Assembly (NCBI GenBank): GCA_039190275.1
Contig: JBCCYF010000143.1
Location: forward strand, 1-10,470
Length of the DNA: 10,470 nucleotides
From: Halovulum sp039190275
Lineage (GTDB): Bacteria > Pseudomonadota > Alphaproteobacteria > Rhodobacterales > Rhodobacteraceae
Direction: 5' to 3'
Below the pieces are notes generated by a model. The model saw nothing but the letters and a program-made list of their open reading frames with translations, was not told where the DNA came from and did no database searches. This document shows, one piece after another, positions 5,621 to 10,470 of the stretch (its first letter is position 1; each line of letters begins with the position of its first letter). The position numbers and the translations under genes are program-made.

Positions 5621-5709
5621 ATCCTTAATATATCCCCGCCGGAGGCAATTCACACTTTTGGCGCATCAGAGACTTTATGCCTCCGGCGGGGATATTTCGG
5701 GGATAAAGT
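5616..5709. repeat. long inverted repeat, REP/BIME-like, inside the transporter operon
   Basis: The left arm (5616-5647) and right arm (5678-5709) are inverted copies around a 30-base spacer (5648-5677). The inner 18 bases pair perfectly: ATATCCCCGCCGGAGGCA at 5630-5647 with its complement at 5678-5695. The outer nine pair perfectly too: ACTTTATCC at 5616-5624 with GGATAAAGT at 5701-5709. The five bases between hold two possible G-U pairs, one A-T pair and two mismatches. The right arm ends directly before AGAGGG (5710-5715), the ribosome binding site of the first permease. The GCCTCCGGCGGGGATAT core is, from memory, a recurrent intergenic motif of Rhodobacteraceae. In RNA it would fold into a very stable long stem. 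It may be a REP-type mobile repeat pair, a transcript-stability element or a translation control. Confidence 0.8.
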
Positions 5710-5724
5710 AGAGGGCTGCCTGTG

Positions 5725-6639
5725 ATGCGCACCGCCCTTTCGATCAGCCTCGTGCTGGGGGTGATATATGTGCTTTGGATGGCAGCGGTCCCGGTGATGA
5801 ATATCAAATGGGAAGTGGCTCAGGCCCAGCGGGCCGGGGTCGCGGCGGTAATTCCCGAGACCGGCATCCGAACCGCTGGAAACTGGGAGCTGCTGGTTGC
5901 CAATCCTGGTGTGATCCCGGGCACTTATGCGCAGGAAAAGCCCCGCTTGCCGGCGCCGGCGCAGGTGTTTTCGGAGTTGTGGGACACCACCGCGAACAAA
6001 AAGATCACCTCAAAGCGAAGCCTGATTTACCACGCACAGGTGACCTTGAGCGCCACGCTGCTCGGCTTTGCGATGGGCACGCTGCTGGGCATTGTCCTTG
6101 CCGTTGGCATCGTGCACATGAAAGTTCTAGACGCCTCGGTCATGCCATGGGCCATAGCCAGCCAGACTATCCCAATCCTGGCGATCGCGCCGATGATCAT
6201 CGTGGTGATGAATTCGGTCGGCATTACCGGGCTGGTGCCCAAAGCGATCATTTCCGCCTATCTCAGCTTCTTCCCGGTAGTGGTGGGCATGGTCAAGGGG
6301 CTTCGAAGTCCCGACGCGATGCAATTGGACTTGCTTCGAACCTACAGCGCCGGACCGGGACAGGTGTTTTGGAAACTCCGGTTGCCCGCGGCGCTGCCGT
6401 TTCTGTTCCCCTCCCTCAAGATCGGCATTGCCGCCGCTCTGGTTGGCGCCATCATCGCCGAGTTGCCGACCGGCGCGCAGGGCGGATTGGGGGCGCGGTT
6501 GCTGGCGGGAAGTTACTATGGCCAGACGATCCAGATCTGGTCCGCGCTCTTTGGTGCTGCGATTGTTGCGGCCATGCTCGTCGGGGCCATTGGTCTGCTC
6601 CAGAGCTTGTTGCTTCGGGGCATGGGGATGGTGCGGTGA
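5725..6639 (+). CDS. ABC transporter inner-membrane permease 1, BPD_transp_1 family
   Basis: The product is 304 residues and forms part of the membrane channel. One membrane helix (about 4-24) is followed by a hydrophilic stretch of about 80 residues (26-105), probably periplasmic, and then the core permease helices (106-300). The EAA coupling loop is visible as KGLRSPDAMQLDLLRTYSAG continuing to KLRLPAALP (191-224), which docks the ATPase. The start is ATG 5725 with AGAGGG (5710-5715) nine bases before; an adjacent GTG at 5722 is an alternative. The gene follows the structured gap after the ATPase. Its stop TGA overlaps the GTG of permease 2 (GTGA at 6636-6639), so the two are coupled and likely made in equal amounts. 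Relatives include SsuC, TauC and ThiX, but those are usually about 250 residues with no such N-terminal insert. Confidence 0.92.
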   Translation: MRTALSISLVLGVIYVLWMAAVPVMNIKWEVAQAQRAGVAAVIPETGIRTAGNWELLVANPGVIPGTYAQEKPRLPAPAQVFSELWDTTANKKITSKRSLIYHAQVTLSATLLGFAMGTLLGIVLAVGIVHMKVLDASVMPWAIASQTIPILAIAPMIIVVMNSVGITGLVPKAIISAYLSFFPVVVGMVKGLRSPDAMQLDLLRTYSAGPGQVFWKLRLPAALPFLFPSLKIGIAAALVGAIIAELPTGAQGGLGARLLAGSYYGQTIQIWSALFGAAIVAAMLVGAIGLLQSLLLRGMGMVR

Positions 6640-7562
6640 CCGGGGCGTCCGGACCCATTCCGACGGCCATCGGGGCCATCGTGCTCAGCGTGTTGGCGCT
6701 GCTGCTGGTCTACGCCGGTGTTGAGCGGTTTTCGGCCTTTGGTGTGGCTCTGCTGGCCGCGATGGCGTTGACGGCGACCACCTGGCACTGGACCAACATG
6801 GGCCGTGCCGGTGTCCTGCCGCCGTTAGCACTTGGGGCGGTCATACTTCTTCTATGGGAGGTTGGCACCCGCGCCTATGCCGTGCCGGGTATCATCCTAC
6901 CTTCGGTCAGCGCCATCGCCGTGCGCTTTGTGTCCAGCGGCGACATCCTTTGGCAGGACTTTTTGCAGACTTTTGTGAAAGGCGCGCTTTCGGGGTACTT
7001 CATCGGTTGCGGGGTTGGATTTTTGGTCGCGGTGGCGTCAGACCGGCTTCCGTTCCTGCAACGGGGTCTGCTGCCGGTGGGCAACTTCCTTGCGGCCATG
7101 CCGATCATCGGAACCGCCCCGATCCTGGTCATGTGGTTCGGGTTCGACTGGCAATCCAAGGCTGCCGTCGTCGCCCTGATGTGTTTCTTTCCGATGCTTG
7201 TAAACACCGTACAGGGCCTCAGGGCTACAGAGGCGATGCAGCGGGACCTGATGCGGACGTATGCCGCGAGCTACACGCAGGCGCTGGTCAAACTCCGCTT
7301 GCCAGCGGCGGCCCCTTTTGTATTCAATGGCTTAAAAATTTGCACGACCCTGGCGCTGATCGGCGCCATCGTCGCGGAATTCTTCGGTTCACCCATCGTG
7401 GGAATGGGCTTTCGGATCTCGACCGAGGTCGGGCGCCTGGCCTTGGATATGGTGTGGGCCGAGATTGTGGTGGCAGCACTTGCGGGCTCCGCCTTTTATG
7501 GTGTGGTAACGCTTCTGGAGAGAGCGGTCACATTCTGGCACCCGTCGCAGCGCCGGGGCTGA
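6636..7562 (+). CDS. ABC transporter inner-membrane permease 2, BPD_transp_1 family
   Basis: The product is 308 residues. Three hydrophobic segments (about 9-29, 33-50 and 58-78) come before the canonical permease domain, whose cytoplasmic EAA loop is at about 193-226 (QGLRATEAMQRDLMRTYAAS, then LVKLRLPAAAP). The loop is clearly related to that of permease 1, so the channel is probably a heterodimer rather than the homodimer of ThiX- or SsuC-type importers. GTG 6636 is chosen because its GTGA overlaps the permease 1 stop and the sequence before it in this frame is out-of-frame reading of permease 1. The binding-protein gene follows after 21 bases. Confidence 0.92.
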   Translation: MTGASGPIPTAIGAIVLSVLALLLVYAGVERFSAFGVALLAAMALTATTWHWTNMGRAGVLPPLALGAVILLLWEVGTRAYAVPGIILPSVSAIAVRFVSSGDILWQDFLQTFVKGALSGYFIGCGVGFLVAVASDRLPFLQRGLLPVGNFLAAMPIIGTAPILVMWFGFDWQSKAAVVALMCFFPMLVNTVQGLRATEAMQRDLMRTYAASYTQALVKLRLPAAAPFVFNGLKICTTLALIGAIVAEFFGSPIVGMGFRISTEVGRLALDMVWAEIVVAALAGSAFYGVVTLLERAVTFWHPSQRRG

Positions 7563-7583
7563 TGTTCAACAAGGAGAACCGAA

Positions 7584-8564
7584 ATGAAGAGACTACTAGC
7601 GACAGCATTCGCACTGGGTGTAGCGAGCGGCGCGCAGGCCGCGGACGATGTGACGCTGCAGCTTCAGTGGGTAACGCAGGCGCAGTTTGCGGGCTATTAC
7701 GTTGCGCTGGACAAGGGCTACTACGAGGAAGAGAACCTGAACGTTACCATCAAGCCAGGCGGTCCGGACATTGCGCCGCCGCAGGTTCTGGCAGGCGGTG
7801 GCGCGGATGTAATGCTGAACTGGATGCCAAGTGCTCTGGCGGCGCGCGAAAAGGGTCTGCCGGTCGTCAATATCGCACAACCCTTTAAGTCTTCGGGCCT
7901 GATGCTGACCTGTTGGAAAGACACCGGTATCAGCACGCCCGAGGACTTCCGCGGCAAAACCATAGGGGTCTGGTTCTTCGGCAATGAATACCCTTTTCTG
8001 AGCTGGATGAGTCAGCTTGGCATCCCGACCGATGGGTCCGAGGATGGCGTCACCGTTCTGAAACAGGGGTTCAACGTGGATCCGCTGCTTCAGCGGCAGG
8101 CCGATTGCATCAGCACCATGACATATAACGAATACTGGCAGGTGATCGATGCTGGTGTGACGCCAGAGGAACTTGTGACGTTCAAGTACGAGGATCAGGG
8201 CGTCGCCACGCTTGAGGACGGGATCTGGGCGTTGGAAGAGAACTTGGAAGACCCCGCTTTCGCGGATAAGATGACGCGGTTCGTGCGCGCCTCGATGAAG
8301 GGATGGAAATACGCCGAAGCAAACCCTGACGAAGCTGCGGAAATCGTGCTGGACAATGATGCGACCGGCGCGCAGACGGAACAGCACCAGAAGCGGATGA
8401 TGGGTGAGATTTCCAAGCTTACGGCCGGTTCGGACGGCTCGCTGGATGTGGCGGACTATGAGCGTACGGTGGCGACCCTGCTGGGTGGCGGGTCGGACCC
8501 TGTCATCACCAAGGAGCCAGAGGGCGCCTGGACATCTGTTATCACCGATGCGGCGTTAAACTAA
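7584..8564 (+). CDS. periplasmic substrate-binding protein, NMT1/THI5 (ThiY-like)
   Basis: The product is 326 residues and captures the substrate in the periplasm for the two permeases. Residues 1-19 form a Sec signal peptide ending SGAQA, with cleavage before A20. The mature start VTLQLQWVTQAQFAGYYVAL (23-42) followed by DKGYY and VTIKPGGPD is the hallmark of the ThiY/NMT1 group, which binds pyrimidine precursors of thiamine. Two Cys (C110 and C175) are present in the mature part. ATG 7584 has AGGAGA (7572-7577) six bases before it. ThiY proteins bind formylaminopyrimidine, but this gene stands with dihydropyrimidinase and without thiamine genes or a TPP riboswitch. A pyrimidine or dihydropyrimidine-type ligand for catabolism is the better guess (inference). 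A hydantoin or another N-heterocycle remains possible. It is the last gene of the cluster. Confidence 0.92.
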   Translation: MKRLLATAFALGVASGAQAADDVTLQLQWVTQAQFAGYYVALDKGYYEEENLNVTIKPGGPDIAPPQVLAGGGADVMLNWMPSALAAREKGLPVVNIAQPFKSSGLMLTCWKDTGISTPEDFRGKTIGVWFFGNEYPFLSWMSQLGIPTDGSEDGVTVLKQGFNVDPLLQRQADCISTMTYNEYWQVIDAGVTPEELVTFKYEDQGVATLEDGIWALEENLEDPAFADKMTRFVRASMKGWKYAEANPDEAAEIVLDNDATGAQTEQHQKRMMGEISKLTAGSDGSLDVADYERTVATLLGGGSDPVITKEPEGAWTSVITDAALN

Positions 8565-8571
8565 CTTCGCA

Positions 8572-8685
8572 GGGCGCGGCCACGGTCGCGTCCCCAACCA
8601 AACGGAGGCGCGTACCGCGCCAAGTCTATTCTGGCCTGCCCCGGGTATATGACAGCCGGAGGCCCTCAGCCGAGTTCGGGGCAGG
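8572..8685. terminator. convergent-gene spacer with three hairpins
   Basis: The 125-base gap between the binding-protein stop and the ogt stop holds three inverted repeats. The first is GGGCGCGGCC (8572-8581) with GGTCGCGTCC (8584-8593), two pairs being G-U, seven bases after the binding-protein stop. The second is GGCGCG (8607-8612) with CGCGCC (8616-8621), with a 3-base loop. The third is CCTGCCCCG (8635-8643) with CGGGGCAGG (8677-8685), a perfect nine-pair stem with a long loop ending four bases from the ogt stop. None has a proper T-run. The position argues for a two-way termination zone; the mechanism is not shown. Confidence 0.45.
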
Positions 8686-8689
8686 GCGT

Positions 8690-9151
8690 TCAGATCAGCA
8701 GGCCATACGCCCCTTCGTGTTTCAACAAGGCGACCTTGGTTTCGACACCACCTGAGCCGGAGTAGCCGCCGATGCCGTCGGTGGCGACAACACGGTGACA
8801 TGGAATGATCACCGCGATGGAATTACCACCGCAGGCGGCGCCGACCGGTTGTGGCATCGCGTCAAGGACTTGGGCAATCTGTCCGTAGGTGCGCGTTTCA
8901 CCGTAGGGGATAGACCGGATGGCGGCGTTGACGGACTGCTGAAAGGCGTTTCCGCTGGGGCGCAGAGGAAGGTCGAACACCTGCAGTTCATGGGCGAAGT
9001 AGGCCGCAAGCTGTTCCGCGGCCGTGCGAAGAAGCGGCGTGTGGTCGTGTCCGCCTTTGCCCCAGGTCAGCGCGGTGATAGTGTCAGCGGCTTCTGTCAG
9101 GGTGATCCAACCGATAGGGGTTCTGACGGCGCGTTGCGGCACGTCAATCAC
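8690..9151 (-). CDS. ogt: O6-methylguanine-DNA methyltransferase
   Basis: The product is 153 residues, a compact single-domain Ogt type without the Ada N-terminal region. It repairs O6-alkylguanine by moving the alkyl group to its own active-site Cys, once per molecule. Seen: helix-turn-helix RTYGQIAQVL (87-96), the asparagine hinge GGN (108-110), active site VIIPCHRVV (114-122, C118), GYSGSGGVETK (129-139) and the family Glu in LLKHEG (142-147). The position equal to the DNA-flipping Arg of human MGMT (R128) is Gln here (QPVGAA, 101-106). The start is GTG at 9151-9149; it lies inside the 3' end of puuD, with 8 bases shared, so translation is probably coupled to puuD. No separate promoter was seen. 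A functional tie to urate oxidation is not established. Confidence 0.94.
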   Translation of the reverse strand: MIDVPQRAVRTPIGWITLTEAADTITALTWGKGGHDHTPLLRTAAEQLAAYFAHELQVFDLPLRPSGNAFQQSVNAAIRSIPYGETRTYGQIAQVLDAMPQPVGAACGGNSIAVIIPCHRVVATDGIGGYSGSGGVETKVALLKHEGAYGLLI

Positions 9152-10373
9152 CGTAGGCGGTGCGATACCACTCCACGATCAGCGCTCGCTCCTGCGGTTC
9201 CATATAGCTGAGGTTCGCGGGGGGCATCGCATGGCTGACGCCCGACTGCAGGTAGATCTGTTTGGCCTGCCGGGCGATATGTTCCGCCGTGTCGAGGCGT
9301 ACGCCCTTGGGCGGCCACAGGATCCCATCCCATCCCGGCTCGGCGGCATGGCACATTGAGCAGCGACCCAATATGATCGCCTCGACCTCGGTGAAGCTGT
9401 CGGCGGCGGCAAAACGTGCCTGTGTCGGTGTCAGACGGACCGTGGCCTCAGGGTTTGTGCCGCGCATAGGGGCGCTGGACAGCCACATAATAGCGATGAA
9501 GATCAGGGCCGTCGCGGCCCAGGTCCAATGCGGGTTGCCGCTGCCCGCATGTATCGTATTGAAGTAGTGCCGGATTGTGACGCCCATCAGGAACACAAGA
9601 CTTGCAATAATCCAGTTGTATTCGGTGGCAAAGGCCAGCGGGTAGTGGTTTGCCAGCATCAGGAATATGACCGGCAGCGTGAGGTAATTGTTGTGCGTCG
9701 AACGCTGCTTGGCGATCTTGCCGTACTTGGCATCTGGTGTGCGCCCGGCCTTGAGGTCCGCCACGACGATTTTCTGATTGGGGATAATGATCATAAAGAC
9801 ATTCGCGCTCATGATCGTCGCGGTGAAGGCACCCAGATGCAGCAATGCAGCCCGCCCCGAAAAGACCTGGGTGTAGCCCCAAGCCATCGCCACCAGCAAC
9901 ACATACAGCAGCAGCATGAGGCCCGTACTGTTGTCGCCAACGCGGCTCTTGCACAGAAAATCATAGGCAACCCAGCCAAATGCGATCGATGCGAGGGAAA
10001 TCGTGATCGCCTGGGCTGCGTTCAGGTCGCGGACATTTGGGTCGATCAGATACAGCTCGGCCCCGAGGTAATATACCAATATCAAAAGGGCAAACCCGCT
10101 TAGCCAGGTTGCATAGCTCTCCCACTTGAACCAGATCAGATGTTCGGGCAGCCGATCTGGAGCCACCAGGTACTTTTCGATGTGATAGAACCCGCCGCCG
10201 TGTACCTGCCATTCTTCACCATGAACGCCTGCGGGCATATCTTCGGCCCGCCGCAGCCCAAGATCGAGGGCGATAAAGTAGAACGACGACCCGATCCAGG
10301 CGATACCGACGATGACATGTGTCCAGCGGACCGCAAACTCGATCCAAGCTTCAAATATGGCGAGGTCCATCAT
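9144..10373 (-). CDS. puuD: urate hydroxylase, membrane protein with C-terminal cytochrome c domain
   Basis: The product is 409 residues, inner membrane. PuuD oxidises urate to 5-hydroxyisourate in purine breakdown and passes electrons to its own c-type haem, so it makes no H2O2. Eight or so membrane helices fill residues 10-300, with conserved stretches WTHVIVGIAWIGSSFYFIAL (17-36), HGGGFYHIEKY (58-68) and THNNYLTLPVIFLMLANHYP (226-245). The tail is a cytochrome c domain with haem site CSMCH (C338, C341, H342) and probable axial Met 383 (HAMPPANLS), expected in the periplasm. The start is ATG 10373 with a second ATG directly after; no strong ribosome binding site is seen for either. It is followed by ogt with an 8-base overlap. 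Assignment rests on the fused layout and motifs. The nearest alternative is another protein of the same DUF989-plus-cytochrome family. Confidence 0.92.
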   Translation of the reverse strand: MMDLAIFEAWIEFAVRWTHVIVGIAWIGSSFYFIALDLGLRRAEDMPAGVHGEEWQVHGGGFYHIEKYLVAPDRLPEHLIWFKWESYATWLSGFALLILVYYLGAELYLIDPNVRDLNAAQAITISLASIAFGWVAYDFLCKSRVGDNSTGLMLLLYVLLVAMAWGYTQVFSGRAALLHLGAFTATIMSANVFMIIIPNQKIVVADLKAGRTPDAKYGKIAKQRSTHNNYLTLPVIFLMLANHYPLAFATEYNWIIASLVFLMGVTIRHYFNTIHAGSGNPHWTWAATALIFIAIMWLSSAPMRGTNPEATVRLTPTQARFAAADSFTEVEAIILGRCSMCHAAEPGWDGILWPPKGVRLDTAEHIARQAKQIYLQSGVSHAMPPANLSYMEPQERALIVEWYRTAYGD

Positions 10374-10470
10374 ACCATTGGCCCGAGTTGCGTTATGTCC
10401 AATCTATGCAGGTTTGCGGCACAAGCGGAAGGCGGGAGTGACGGAAAACCAGTTCGGATCCTGTTGTTTC
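10374..10470. promoter_or_regulatory. upstream region of puuD, to window end
   Basis: These 97 bases should hold the puuD promoter on the minus strand. I see no well-spaced -35/-10 pair, no clear dyad and no gene. Confidence 0.3.

Noticed and set aside
5775..6635. Long upstream extension of permease 2
   Set aside because: It is permease 1 read in another frame. The real start is GTG 6636 in the GTGA overlap.
6854..7888. 344-codon plus-strand frame spanning permease 2 and the binding-protein start
   Set aside because: It is out of frame with both proteins, rich in Arg and Gly, and crosses a clear gene boundary with its own ribosome binding site.
7596..8387. 263-codon minus-strand frame opposite the binding-protein gene
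   Set aside because: It has no recognisable motif and is fully antisense to a well-supported gene. Long antisense frames are expected at this GC content.
1..10470. Search for CRISPR arrays, insertion sequences, tRNA or rRNA genes, and defence or toxin-antitoxin modules
   Set aside because: No regularly spaced direct repeats, transposase or integrase motifs, cloverleaf, or toxin-antitoxin-like pair was seen.

Overview
The window reads as a piece of an alphaproteobacterial chromosome, most likely Rhodobacteraceae (Roseobacter group). The grounds are GC-rich codon use, protein wording typical of that family, a dihydropyrimidinase-plus-transporter cluster of the kind found there, and a GCCTCCGGCGGGGATAT-type intergenic repeat that I remember from that family. 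This is recognition from memory, not a database result.

Layout, left to right. (1) 2-568: 3' end of a Zn-dependent M20-type N-carbamoyl-amino-acid amidohydrolase (beta-ureidopropionase-like), plus strand. (2) 679-1203: small exported protein of unknown function, plus strand. (3) 1235-2380: membrane acyltransferase of the acyltransferase-3 family, minus strand, facing away from the next gene across a 260-bp regulatory gap. (4) 2641-8564: plus-strand cluster of dihydropyrimidinase (hydA), a four-helix membrane protein of unknown function, an SsuB/TauB/ThiZ-like ABC ATPase, two inner-membrane permeases and a ThiY/NMT1-type periplasmic binding protein. (5) 8690-10373: minus-strand pair of urate hydroxylase (puuD) and O6-methylguanine-DNA methyltransferase (ogt), overlapping by 8 bases and convergent with the transport cluster.

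How the genes fit together. The binding protein, two permeases and ATPase form one importer. Dihydropyrimidinase opens a cyclic ureide (dihydrouracil, dihydrothymine or a hydantoin), and the amidohydrolase removes the carbamoyl group from the open product to give an amino acid, CO2 and ammonia. The likely role is uptake and use of pyrimidine-type rings as a nitrogen source. PuuD oxidises urate in purine breakdown, so the region has a nucleobase-salvage theme. The exported protein and the acyltransferase have no evident link to the pathway and lie between its two enzymes.

The most notable non-coding structure is a long inverted repeat (about 31-32-base arms, 30-base spacer) between the ATPase and first permease genes, ending directly before the permease ribosome binding site. 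Other points of interest are the unassigned membrane protein inside the transport operon, a possible 20-codon ORF coupled to the ATPase start, two perfect dyads upstream of hydA, and an Ogt with Gln at the usual Arg-finger position. I found no CRISPR array, transposase, tRNA, rRNA or recognisable defence system, and nothing that clearly amounts to a new multi-gene system. No gene-free stretch exceeds 300 bases.
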